Origin: Streptomyces curacoi
GTDB lineage: Bacteria; Actinomycetota; Actinomycetes; Streptomycetales; Streptomycetaceae
Direction: 5' to 3'
Assembly (NCBI RefSeq): GCF_001513975.1
Contig: NZ_KQ947989.1
Span: 434,001 to 498,000 of the forward strand
DNA length: 64,000 nucleotides
The notes under the pieces are model-generated. The model saw only the letters and a program-made list of their open reading frames with translations. It was not told the origin of the DNA and made no database searches. Both the position numbers and the translations under genes were made by a program. This document shows positions 24,912 through 32,606 of the stretch, piece by piece. The first letter of the stretch is position 1, and each line of letters opens with the position of its first letter.

Positions 24912-27539
24912 TCACTCGGTGGCTATCGCCCGCAGTACGTCCAGGCGGGCCGCGCGGCTTGCCGGGCGCAGGCCCGCCAGGGCTCCGGCCGTGAGGCCGA
25001 CCAGGGCCACCAGCGCGAGTTGCAGGGGCGGCAGCGCGAAGGCGAAGGCGCTGTCGCTCGTGCTGTCGGAGGCCTTCACCAGCACCCAGCCGAGGAAGGC
25101 GCCGAGGGCCAGGCCGCCGGCCGTGCCGAAGGCGGCCACCAGGACCGACTCCCAGCGGACCATCGCGCGCAGCTGGGCGCGGGTCTGTCCCACGGCTCGC
25201 AGCAGGCCCAGTTCGCGGGTGCGCTCGTGGACCGCCAGGGTGAGGGTGTTGGCGATGCCGAGGAGCGCTATGAGTACCGCGAGGGCGAGCAGTGCGTAGA
25301 CGAGCGTGAGCATCATGTCGATGCCGCCGGCCGAGGACTGCGCGTATTCGTCGCGGGTCTGGACGTCCGGGTTGCCGTACCGGGCTGCGGTCTTCTCCAC
25401 CGCCGCCTTGCCCTCATCCGTGCCGACGCCGTCCTTGAAGGAGACGGCGAGGAGGGTGTCGGCGTCCTGGGTGCGGTGCGGGGCCCAGGCCTCGCGGGTG
25501 ATGATGTAGTCGCCGGCGAGTTCCGAGCGGCCGTAGACCGCGCGGACCGTGAAGGTCTGCTGCTCGCCGTCGGTGAAGGTGAGGCGGGCCTGGTCACCGG
25601 TCGCCAGGTTCTGTCGGTCGGCTTCTTTGCGGGTGAGGGCGATGCCGTCGGTGCCGAGGCCGCGCAGGGAACCCTTGATCTCGCCGAGGTCGAAGGTGCG
25701 CTCCAGGGCCACCGGGTCGGTGACCGTCAGGGCCCGTCCCCTGCCGTCGACTTCGGCGACCCCGCGGCCGAGTCCGACGGCCGTGTCGACCTCGGGCAGC
25801 CGCTGGACGGCGTCGGCGAGGCGGGGGCTCAGTCCGCTGCCGCCCGCGCCGAACGACGGTGTGCTCACGGCGACGTCGCCGGCGAAGGAGCGGGAGACGG
25901 TCTGGTCCATGGTCGCCTTCAGCGAGGCGCCGAACACCGTGAACAGCGACACGACGGCCACGCCGATCATCAGGGCGCTCGCGGTGGCGGCCGTCCGCTT
26001 CGGGCTGCGCAGGGCGTTGCGCCGGGCGAGTGCGCCGGTGACGCCGCGCAGCCGGTCGAGGGGGCCGCCGAGGATCCTCACGGCCGTCGTGGAGGCAACC
26101 GGGCCGAGGACCACGAAGGAGGCCAGGGCGAGGACGGCGCCGAAGCCCGCCAGCCAGACGGACGGGGAGACCAGCACGCCGGTGAGGGTCACGCCGATGG
26201 CGAGGGCGCCGAGGCCGAGGCCGGTGACGGCACGGGCGCGGGAGGCGCCGGAGGTGTCGACGGCCGTCTCGCGCAGGGCGGCCAGCGGTGCGGTGCGGCC
26301 GACGCGTACGGCGGGGAGCAGCGCGGAGCCGAGGCAGACCAGGATGCCGACCGCGAGGGGCAGCGTCATGGAGAGTGCGCTGATCACCAGGTCGCCTTCG
26401 GGGAAGGGGAATCCGATGGCCGGGAAGAGCGCCTGGAGGCCTGCCGCGATGCCCGTGCCGCCCGCGAGACCGGCCGCCGACGCGGTGACGGCCACGGCGG
26501 TCGCCTCGGCGAGGGTCGCCGCGGTGACCTGGCGGCGGGAGGCACCGAGGGCGCGCAACAGGGCGTTCTCGCGGGTGCGCTGGGCCACGACGATCGCGAA
26601 GGTGTTGTGGATGGAGAAGGTCGCGACCAGCAGGGCCACGCCGGAGAAGACCAGGAGGAAGGTGGTGAACAGGGTCAGGAACTGGCTGGAGATCATCTCG
26701 GTGTTCTCCCGCGCCGACTCCTGGCCGGTGATGGCCTCGACTCCCTCGGGGAGGACGGGCGTCAGTCTGTCGACGAGCTCCTGCTGGCTGACGCCGGGGC
26801 CCGCGCGCACCTGGATGCCGGCCGCCTCTCCCGGCTCGGCCGTGAGGTACTTCTCGGCGTCGGCTCGGGTCATGCCGGTGAAGGTCACCTGCGCCATGCC
26901 GTCCTCGCCGCCGAAGGTCGCGAGGCCGACGATGGTGACCTTGAGCGGGTCGGGGGTGCGCAGGGTGGTGGTGTCGCCGATCTTCAGGGCGCCGCGCTCG
27001 GCCGTGCCTCGGTTGACGACGACCTCGCCGGACCTCTCCGGGGCGCGGCCCTCGGCCAGTCGGTAGGGGTTGAGGTCCGGGTCGGTGATCCAGTTGCCGG
27101 CCAGAGTGGGCGGGCCCTGGCCGCCGATGGGGTCGCCGTCCTTGCCGACGAGCTGGCCGGCGCCCTGGATGTCGGGCGCGGCGGCGGCCACACCGGGGAC
27201 CCGCTCGATGGTGCTCACCAGGTCCGTGTCGACCGGTTCGCGTACACCCTCGCTCTCGCCGGGCGTGGTGATGGCGTCGGCGCTGCGGACGACGGCGTCC
27301 GTGCCGCTGGTCGCGTTGCCGAACATCGTGTCGAAGCTCGCGCGCAGCGTGTCGCCCATGACCAGGGTGCCGGCCAGGAAGGCGACGCCGAGGAAGACCG
27401 CGAGGAACGTACCGGCGAAGCGGCGCTTGTGGGCGCGCAGTGAGGACACGCTCAGACGGACCGTGGTGTTCCTGGTGTTCCTGGCGCTCCTGCTCCTGGT
27501 GTTCCTGGCGTTCCTGCTCCTGGTGTTCCTGGCGTTCAT
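24912..27539 (-). CDS. FtsX/MacB-type ABC transporter permease
   Basis: About 875 residues. An unusual basic N-terminal repeat (NARNTRSR units, residues 2-26) precedes a membrane helix (FAGTFLAVFLGVAFLAGTLV) and a MacB-like periplasmic domain (about 55-270). A first FtsX bundle (about 290-500; LFTTFLLVFSGVALLVATF), a fourth/fifth helix region, a second extracellular domain and a C-terminal FtsX bundle (MLTLVYALLALAVLIALLGI, HERTRELGLLRAVGQTRAQL) follow. This two-FtsX layout is typical of actinobacterial exporters working with one ATPase. Start ATG 27539 overlaps the ATPase stop (ATGA). It likely exports a lipid or peptide or remodels the envelope; the substrate is unknown. Confidence 0.88.
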   Translation of the reverse strand: MNARNTRSRNARNTRSRSARNTRNTTVRLSVSSLRAHKRRFAGTFLAVFLGVAFLAGTLVMGDTLRASFDTMFGNATSGTDAVVRSADAITTPGESEGVREPVDTDLVSTIERVPGVAAAAPDIQGAGQLVGKDGDPIGGQGPPTLAGNWITDPDLNPYRLAEGRAPERSGEVVVNRGTAERGALKIGDTTTLRTPDPLKVTIVGLATFGGEDGMAQVTFTGMTRADAEKYLTAEPGEAAGIQVRAGPGVSQQELVDRLTPVLPEGVEAITGQESARENTEMISSQFLTLFTTFLLVFSGVALLVATFSIHNTFAIVVAQRTRENALLRALGASRRQVTAATLAEATAVAVTASAAGLAGGTGIAAGLQALFPAIGFPFPEGDLVISALSMTLPLAVGILVCLGSALLPAVRVGRTAPLAALRETAVDTSGASRARAVTGLGLGALAIGVTLTGVLVSPSVWLAGFGAVLALASFVVLGPVASTTAVRILGGPLDRLRGVTGALARRNALRSPKRTAATASALMIGVAVVSLFTVFGASLKATMDQTVSRSFAGDVAVSTPSFGAGGSGLSPRLADAVQRLPEVDTAVGLGRGVAEVDGRGRALTVTDPVALERTFDLGEIKGSLRGLGTDGIALTRKEADRQNLATGDQARLTFTDGEQQTFTVRAVYGRSELAGDYIITREAWAPHRTQDADTLLAVSFKDGVGTDEGKAAVEKTAARYGNPDVQTRDEYAQSSAGGIDMMLTLVYALLALAVLIALLGIANTLTLAVHERTRELGLLRAVGQTRAQLRAMVRWESVLVAAFGTAGGLALGAFLGWVLVKASDSTSDSAFAFALPPLQLALVALVGLTAGALAGLRPASRAARLDVLRAIATE
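27469..27534. repeat. 24-bp tandem repeat at the 5' end of the permease gene
   Basis: Unit CTCCTGCTCCTGGTGTTCCT-GGCG (plus strand) at 27487-27510 and 27511-27534, with a shortened copy at 27469-27486. It encodes the repeated octapeptide NARNTRSR just after the permease start codon. Whole-unit slippage would change the protein by 8 residues without breaking the frame. Confidence 0.8.
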
Positions 27540-28273
27540 GAGGGCACCTCGAAGGCTTTCATGCGGTCCAGGACCTTGTCGGCGGTCGGGGCGGTCATAC
27601 GGTCGACCAGGCGCCCGTCCGCGAGGAAGACGACCTCGTCGGCGTGGGCGGCGGCCATGGGGTCGTGGGTGACCATGACGACCGTGCGGGACGTCTGGCG
27701 CACCGCGCGGCCGAGGAGGCCGAGCACCTCCTCGCCGGAACGGGAGTCGAGGTTGCCGGTCGGCTCGTCGGCGAAGACGACGTCCGGCTGCCCCGCGAAC
27801 GCCCTTGCCACGGCGACGCGTTGCTGCTGGCCGCCGGACAGCTCGGAGGGCCGGTGGTGGAGCCGGTCGCGCAGGCCCACGACGTCGATCAGCGCGGCGA
27901 TCCACTCCGGGTCGCCCTCGGCGCCCGCCAGGTCCAGCGGGAGCCTGATGTTCTCGGCGACGGTCAGGGTCGGCACCAGGTTGAAGGCCTGGAACACGAA
28001 GCCGACGCGGTCGCGGCGCAGCAGGGTGAGGCGGCGGTCGTCGAGGGTGCTCAGGTCGGTGTCGCCGACGTGGGCGGCGCCCGAGGTGAGCGTGTCGAGA
28101 CCGGCCGCGCAGTGCATCAGGGTGGACTTGCCGGAGCCGGAGGGCCCCATGATCGCGGTGAAGCGGCCGACCGGGAAGTCGACGCTCACCCCGTCCAGGG
28201 CCCGCACGCCGGTGTCGCCGGTGCCGTACACCTTCACGGCGTCGACGACCCGGGCGGCGGTCGTGGTCGTCAT
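27536..28273 (-). CDS. ABC transporter ATP-binding protein (MacB/LolD type)
   Basis: 245 residues from ATG 28273. Walker A GPSGSGKST, Q-loop FVFQAFNLVPTLTVAENI, signature ELSGGQQQRVAVARA, Walker B VVFADEPTGNLDSRSGEEV, H-loop VMVTHDP. The FNLxPxLTxxEN pattern after the Q-loop puts it in the MacB/LolD/FtsE class that pairs with FtsX-like permeases. It is the middle gene of a three-gene operon: it overlaps the SHOCT gene upstream (ATGA) and the permease downstream (ATGA), so the three are translationally coupled. Confidence 0.93.
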   Translation of the reverse strand: MTTTTAARVVDAVKVYGTGDTGVRALDGVSVDFPVGRFTAIMGPSGSGKSTLMHCAAGLDTLTSGAAHVGDTDLSTLDDRRLTLLRRDRVGFVFQAFNLVPTLTVAENIRLPLDLAGAEGDPEWIAALIDVVGLRDRLHHRPSELSGGQQQRVAVARAFAGQPDVVFADEPTGNLDSRSGEEVLGLLGRAVRQTSRTVVMVTHDPMAAAHADEVVFLADGRLVDRMTAPTADKVLDRMKAFEVPS

Positions 28274-28551
28274 GCCGCGCCGCCCTTGCCCGTACGGCCG
28301 AACTGCTCGTCCAGGACGGACAGCCGGCGCCAGTACTCGTCCTCGTCGATCTCGCCGGAGGCGAAGCGGTGGCCGAGCACGGTGAGAGGTGAGTTGTCGT
28401 CGGCGGCGGGCCGCCGGGGGCCTCCGCGTCCGCGCCACACCGTGCGGCGCAGCAACGTGAGGCCGCCGATCAGGAGGGCCGCCCAGATCAGCGGGAAGAG
28501 GAGGATCCACGGTCCGGGGCTGCCGTCGGCGAAGTGGGCGAGGGTCTGCAT
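28270..28551 (-). CDS. SHOCT-domain small membrane protein
   Basis: 93 residues: one membrane helix (WILLFPLIWAALLIGGLTLL, about 15-34), a basic linker, and a C-terminal SHOCT motif (LGHRFASGEIDEDEYWRRLSVL). SHOCT modules are thought to mediate oligomerisation. The first gene of the ABC exporter operon, it overlaps the ATPase start by 4 nt, with GGGAG 10 nt before its ATG. It probably assists or regulates the exporter. Confidence 0.85.
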   Translation of the reverse strand: MQTLAHFADGSPGPWILLFPLIWAALLIGGLTLLRRTVWRGRGGPRRPAADDNSPLTVLGHRFASGEIDEDEYWRRLSVLDEQFGRTGKGGAA

Positions 28552-28715
28552 CGCGAGTCATCTCCCGAGTCGGATTCTGCTGGGTCGTTCGGTGCTGTCT
28601 CGAGACTCGCGCCGGACAGGGGTCCGGGTCGTCGTACGGCCAGCGGCAGTTCGCGTACCTCGCGGGGAGTAGGTGTCGGTTGTCCGACTGCTCCGGAAGG
28701 GCTCGACTTCTGTAA

Positions 28716-28734
28716 CTACTAGTATGTACAGTAG
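28716..28734. promoter_or_regulatory. Candidate TetR operator
   Basis: CTACTAGTATGTACAGTAG: arms CTACT/AGTAG around a 9-bp centre, in unusually AT-rich sequence 5 bp before the TetR start and within the 187-bp gap divergent from the ABC exporter operon. The position fits autoregulation plus exporter control. The symmetry is partial and there is no experimental support. Confidence 0.45.
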
Positions 28735-28738
28735 CGGC

Positions 28739-29332
28739 ATGAGCACCTCGGACCGACTGATCGAGTCCACCCGTGAACTGCTGTGGGAGCGCGGCTATGT
28801 GGGCACCAGCCCCAAGGCCATCCTGGAGCGCGCGGGTGCCGGGCAGGGCAGCATGTACCACCACTTCAAGGGCAAGCCGGATCTCGCCCTGGCCGCGATC
28901 CGGCGGACGGCCGAGGAGATGCGGGCTACCGCCGCGGGAGTACTCGACGGTCCGGGGACGCCGTACGAGCGCATCGAGGCGTATCTGCGGCGTGAGCGCG
29001 ATGTGCTGCGGGGCTGTCCCGTCGGGCGGCTGACGATGGACCCGGACGTGATCGCCAGCGACGAGCTGCGGGCGCCCGTCGACGAGACGCTCGACTGGCT
29101 GCGCGAACGGCTCGCCGCGATCGTCGAGGAGGGCAAGGAACAGGGCCAGTTCGCGCCCGGTCTCGACGGCGAGGAGATCGCTGCGACGGTCGTCGCGACC
29201 GTCCAGGGCGGCTACGTCCTCGCCCGCGCGTCCGGTTCGCCCGCCGCCTTCGACGCGGGGGTACGAGGCCTGCTCTCCCTCCTCTCACCTCGCCAGGAAG
29301 GCGCCCGATGCACGCGATGCAGTACGCACTGA
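28739..29332 (+). CDS. TetR-family regulator
   Basis: 197 residues from ATG 28739. The N-terminal helix-turn-helix (DRLIESTRELLWERGYVGTS; PKAILERAGAGQGSMYHHF, KGKPDLAL) and a TetR C-terminal ligand domain (VLRGCPVGRLTMDPDVI, LRERLAAIVEEGKEQGQFAP) place it with AcrR/YxaF-like repressors. It is divergent from the SHOCT-ATPase-permease operon and overlaps the start of the DUF4865 gene by 25 nt, so it probably controls both sides. The C-terminal residues (QEGARCTRCSTH) lie in that overlap and may not be structurally important. Confidence 0.9.
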   Translation: MSTSDRLIESTRELLWERGYVGTSPKAILERAGAGQGSMYHHFKGKPDLALAAIRRTAEEMRATAAGVLDGPGTPYERIEAYLRRERDVLRGCPVGRLTMDPDVIASDELRAPVDETLDWLRERLAAIVEEGKEQGQFAPGLDGEEIAATVVATVQGGYVLARASGSPAAFDAGVRGLLSLLSPRQEGARCTRCSTH

Positions 29333-29886
29333 CCCTGCCCGCCGACTACGACATGGAGATCATCCGCCGGCGCGTCGCGACGAAGGGGCACCTGCTCGAC
29401 GAGTGGGAGGGCCTGGGCTTCAAGACGTATCTGGTGCGCGAGCGCGGGGTGCACGGGTCGCCGGTCAACCAGTACGCGCCGTTCTATCTGTGGAACACCG
29501 TCGCGGGCATGAACTCCTTCCTCTGGGGAGGCCCGTTCCAGGGCGTCGTCGACGACTTCGGGCGGCCGTCGGTCCGGCAGTGGGCCGGGCTGGCGTACGA
29601 GGAGGGCGGCGCCGCCGGTTCGCCTGGGCGGGTGGCGGTGCTGCGGCACCAGAAGGTTGCGGACGGCGGGCTGGTGAGCGACGTCATGGCGGACGCGGCG
29701 CGGCAGACCGGGCGGCTGGCCGGCGAGGACGGCGCGGTGCTCGCGGCTGCCGCCGTCGACACGAGCCGCTGGGAGCTCGTCCACTTCTCGCTCTGGGCAC
29801 ACGACATGCCCGAAGCCGACGGTGACGTGTACGAGGTCCTGCACATGTCCGAGCCGGGGCGGGGCCGGCTGGCCCGATCGTGTTGA
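29308..29886 (+). CDS. DUF4865 family protein
   Basis: 192 residues, ATG 29308 with AGGAAGG upstream inside the TetR 3' end. The sequence MQYALTLPADYDMEIIRRRV, FKTYLVRERGVHGSPVNQYA and PFYLWNTVAGMNSFLWGGPF is what I recognise as DUF4865, a family often next to tautomerase-fold proteins. The layout of N-terminal beta-alpha plus repeated WELVHFSLWAHD resembles ferredoxin-like dimeric alpha-beta barrels. No biochemical function is known to me. Translational coupling to TetR suggests co-regulation. Confidence 0.85.
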   Translation: MHAMQYALTLPADYDMEIIRRRVATKGHLLDEWEGLGFKTYLVRERGVHGSPVNQYAPFYLWNTVAGMNSFLWGGPFQGVVDDFGRPSVRQWAGLAYEEGGAAGSPGRVAVLRHQKVADGGLVSDVMADAARQTGRLAGEDGAVLAAAAVDTSRWELVHFSLWAHDMPEADGDVYEVLHMSEPGRGRLARSC

Positions 29887-29982
29887 TCTCTGACCCAACG
29901 GCCGCTTTCGGCCCCGACGACCGCGCGGAGGATGGGAGGTGACAGGCCGCCATGGCCTGCGGACACGACGAGAGGCGAGGAC

Positions 29983-30159
29983 ATGGCACTGGAGATGCGC
30001 GACCGCTGTGAGCGCTGCGAGACGGCGGCGCTGCCACCCGACGCACCTGCCCGCATCTGCTCGTACGAGTGCACCTTCTGCGTGCCGTGCGGCGCGGCCA
30101 TGCGGGACATCTGTCCCAACTGCGGTGGCGAGCTGGTGCCCAGACCTCGCCGTACCTGA
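29983..30159 (+). CDS. DUF1272 zinc-ribbon-like protein
   Basis: 58 residues, starting MALEMRDRCERCETAALPPD, with GAGGCGAGG before ATG 29983. Eight cysteines in CxxC pairs (CERC, then CSYECTFC, CVPC, CPNCGG) predict two small metal sites. It matches DUF1272, a short family of unknown function. It sits between DUF4865 and the tautomerase gene and is separated from the latter by 17 nt. Confidence 0.88.
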   Translation: MALEMRDRCERCETAALPPDAPARICSYECTFCVPCGAAMRDICPNCGGELVPRPRRT

Positions 30160-30176
30160 CAAGGAGACCCCCACAC

Positions 30177-30578
30177 ATGCCCTTCGTCCGCATCGACGCC
30201 CTGGGAGCCGGTCCGGATCGCCTCGACGCACTCGGCCGTGCCGTGCACGACGCCCTGGTGGAGGCCATCGGGATACCGCCCGACGACCGGTTCCAGGTCC
30301 TAGTCGGACATGACGGCGTCCGCAGCACGCTCCGCTACGACGACGGCTACCTCGGCATCCGCCGGGACGACGGCCTGGTGTACGTCACGATCACCCTGCG
30401 CTCCGGACGGACTCCCGCGCAGAAGCAGGCGCTGTACCGGCGGATCGCCGAACTCGCCCACGCCTACGCGGGGACCGAGCCGCGCAACGTGTTCGTCAAC
30501 CTGATCGAGAACGAGCCCATCGACTGGTCGTTCGGCGAAGGGGTGGCGCAGTACGCCACCGTGGCGCCACCGCCCTAA
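30177..30578 (+). CDS. Tautomerase-superfamily protein
   Basis: 133 residues, beginning MPFVRIDALGAG; after removal of Met the amino-terminal Pro would be the catalytic base of the 4-oxalocrotonate tautomerase/MSAD superfamily. AAGGAGA lies 8 nt upstream of ATG 30177. Double-length beta-alpha-beta fold: DALGRAVHDALVEAIGIPPD, then DGLVYVTITLRSGRTPAQKQ, NVFVNLIENEPIDWSFGEG. It is the last gene of the TetR-DUF4865-DUF1272 run. Substrate unknown. Confidence 0.87.
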   Translation: MPFVRIDALGAGPDRLDALGRAVHDALVEAIGIPPDDRFQVLVGHDGVRSTLRYDDGYLGIRRDDGLVYVTITLRSGRTPAQKQALYRRIAELAHAYAGTEPRNVFVNLIENEPIDWSFGEGVAQYATVAPPP

Positions 30579-30617
30579 CCACGGCGGAGAGTGGCGGCCG
30601 GGTAGGCGATCGTGGCG

Positions 30618-31091
30618 TCAGTCCGACGCGGGCACGGGGGGCCGGCGCCTGCTGTCGTCCAGCCGGCCGATGTGGGCGACGTTCCCGCGGTCCTCGGCGT
30701 CCTTGCTGGCCTCGGCGGCGAACCAGGCGTCCAGGATCTCCTTGAGCAGCGGCTCGGACGTGAGCCGGAGGCTGAGCGCGAGCACATTGGCGTCGTTCCA
30801 GCGGCGAGCGCCGTCCGCCGTGTAGGCGTCCGTGCACAGGGCCGCCCGTACGCCCGGCACCTTGTTCGCGGCGATCGACGCGCCCGTGCCGGTCCAGCAG
30901 CACACGACCGCCTGCTCGGCCGTCCCGTCGGCGACCTCCCGGGCGGCCGCCTCCGAGCACGGGGCCCACTGCGGATTGTCGCCGGGGCTCAGCGCGCCGT
31001 GCGTGACCACCTCGTGGCCGCGCTCGCGCAGTTCGGCGACGAGGAGGCGGGCCACTGGTTCGTCCATGTCCGAGGAGACGGAGATCCGCAT
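30618..31091 (-). CDS. RpiB/LacAB-family sugar-phosphate isomerase
   Basis: 157 residues. It isomerises an aldose/ketose phosphate (ribose-5-phosphate or related). Marks: N-terminal MRISVSSDMDEPVARLL (SSDMD in place of the usual GSDHAG), CCWTGTGASIAANKVPGVRA (the G-T-G/x-x-x-x-A-N-K loop, with Cys-Trp-Thr where RpiB has C-G-T-G), and NDANVLALSLRLTSE. The changes in both active-site loops suggest a substrate different from ribose-5-phosphate; this branch is common in Streptomyces. It stands between convergent and same-strand unrelated genes. Confidence 0.83.
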   Translation of the reverse strand: MRISVSSDMDEPVARLLVAELRERGHEVVTHGALSPGDNPQWAPCSEAAAREVADGTAEQAVVCCWTGTGASIAANKVPGVRAALCTDAYTADGARRWNDANVLALSLRLTSEPLLKEILDAWFAAEASKDAEDRGNVAHIGRLDDSRRRPPVPASD

Positions 31092-31117
31092 GTTCGAAGA
31101 CTACCCGGACCGGCCGC

Positions 31118-32161
31118 CTACGCTCCGAGCGCGCGGGTGAGCAGCATTCTGCGGTTGTTCGTCGAGGTCTTGGCGAAAATCGACTTGAGGTGGTCCTGCA
31201 CGGTGTGCTCGGACACGAACATCTGCCGGGCCACGGTGTGGCTGTCGCCGCCCTTTGCCAAGCGGCCGAGCAGGTCGCCCTCCCGGGCGGTCAGGCCGAA
31301 CGCCCTGGTGAACACGGCGAGCCGCTCGGCCGGTGCGGCCTCCTCGATGGTGACGGCGATGTCCCGGCGGTCCGGCGGATCCGCGTCGCCGATCCGGGCG
31401 GCGCGCAAGGTCAGCCAGAGGCCGTCCGCCAGGTGGACCCGGGCGCGCGGCGGGTTCGTATCGACTCCCGCCTCGACGGCCAGCAGCTGGGCGGCGACGT
31501 TGTAGGCGCTCGCGGGAACCGGCGGGCGGCCGTGCTCGGGCGGCACCAGGACGCTCAGGTAGGCGTGGGTCTCCGGGGTCTGGCCCAGTATGCGGAGGCC
31601 GGGCGAGAGCAGCAGTACCAGCGGTCCCGGGTGCGCCGCTTCGGGCGGCCGTACGACGAAGGTCTGGGCCTGGCTGCGGCGCAGCGCGGTGGTCATCGGT
31701 CCGGTGACGTGTGCCAGGTAGGAGGTCTCCTCGCGGTTGAAGTCCCGCTCCGTGCGCCAGAGATCGAGGAATCCCCAGCAGCCGAAGCGGTCCTTGAACA
31801 CCATCGAGGCGATGTCCCGCACCCCGTAGTGGTGCAGCAGTTCACGCCACAGCAGGCTGCGCGAGAGGTCCTGGTGTGCGCTCAGCAGGGCGACGTCCTC
31901 CACCGCCGTCCAGCGGTTGACGTCGGTCAGGTACTTGAGGCGGATGGCCCGGGGCAGTTCGGGCAGGCACGGGACATCCGCGATCGGTGAGCAGCCCACC
32001 GAGGTCTCCGGGTCGGTGAGCAGAAACGCATAGGCGTCGAAGCCGACGGCTGCCCGCAGCTCGTCGAGGAGCCGAAGACGCAGGTTCCGGGAGTCGCCAC
32101 CCGTCTCGCAGAGGCGGACGACACGCTCGTGCGACCGTGCGTACACGGCTGGGCCGGCCAT
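31118..32161 (-). CDS. LuxR-type helix-turn-helix regulator
   Basis: 347 residues. A long N-terminal region has no clear receiver domain (DELRAAVGFDAYAFLLTDPE is GAF-like) and the C-terminal LuxR helix-turn-helix is at about 285-345 (FGLTAREGDLLGRLAKGGDS, HTVARQMFVSEHTVQDHLKS). No Walker motif is seen, so it is not a LAL. Divergent from the small gene at 32236, which is its likely target. Ligand unknown. Confidence 0.86.
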   Translation of the reverse strand: MAGPAVYARSHERVVRLCETGGDSRNLRLRLLDELRAAVGFDAYAFLLTDPETSVGCSPIADVPCLPELPRAIRLKYLTDVNRWTAVEDVALLSAHQDLSRSLLWRELLHHYGVRDIASMVFKDRFGCWGFLDLWRTERDFNREETSYLAHVTGPMTTALRRSQAQTFVVRPPEAAHPGPLVLLLSPGLRILGQTPETHAYLSVLVPPEHGRPPVPASAYNVAAQLLAVEAGVDTNPPRARVHLADGLWLTLRAARIGDADPPDRRDIAVTIEEAAPAERLAVFTRAFGLTAREGDLLGRLAKGGDSHTVARQMFVSEHTVQDHLKSIFAKTSTNNRRMLLTRALGA

Positions 32162-32235
32162 GGTTCGAGCCTACGTCGCAATACCCCACCTATCTGGGAT
32201 GTACCGCGCCGCTGCCCGCTGACCAGCATGAAGGC

Positions 32236-32541
32236 ATGAGACCGACGACAGTCATATCCACCCTTCACATCGAGCACGCGATCACCGACTTCACGGTGTG
32301 GAAGACCGCGTTCGACCGCTTCGCGCCCATGCGCAAGGAGGCGGGCGTACGGCGGCACCGAGTCCAGCGCCCGGTGGACGACCCGGCATACGTGATCGTC
32401 GACCTCGACTTCGACACCGCGGACCAGGCCGAGAAGTTCCTCGGTTTCCTCAGGACCCGGGTGTGGTCCACGCCGGACAACGCCCCGGCACTGGCCGGCG
32501 CGCCGCAGACGCGGATCCTCCAGACGGGCGAGGAGATCTGA
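32236..32541 (+). CDS. Antibiotic-biosynthesis-monooxygenase-fold small protein
   Basis: 101 residues. Dimeric alpha-beta barrel pattern: STLHIEHAITDFTVWKTAFD, then RFAPMRKEAGVRRHRVQRPV, DPAYVIVDLDFDTADQAEKF, LGFLRTRVWSTPD. These proteins range from quinone-forming monooxygenases to non-enzymatic stress proteins. ATG 32236 is used although no strong ribosome site is visible. Divergent from the LuxR regulator by 74 nt, which suggests that regulator controls it. Confidence 0.7.
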   Translation: MRPTTVISTLHIEHAITDFTVWKTAFDRFAPMRKEAGVRRHRVQRPVDDPAYVIVDLDFDTADQAEKFLGFLRTRVWSTPDNAPALAGAPQTRILQTGEEI

Positions 32542-32606
32542 GTCAGAAGGACTGATCATGAAGCGCATCGTTCGTGGCGCCGGAGACCGCCGAAGAGCGG
32601 CGAGCC

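Noticed and set aside
24912..27905. Permease starting inside the ATPase gene
   Set aside because: The extra frame is a shadow of the ATPase coding sequence; ATG 27539 with ATGA coupling is the natural start.
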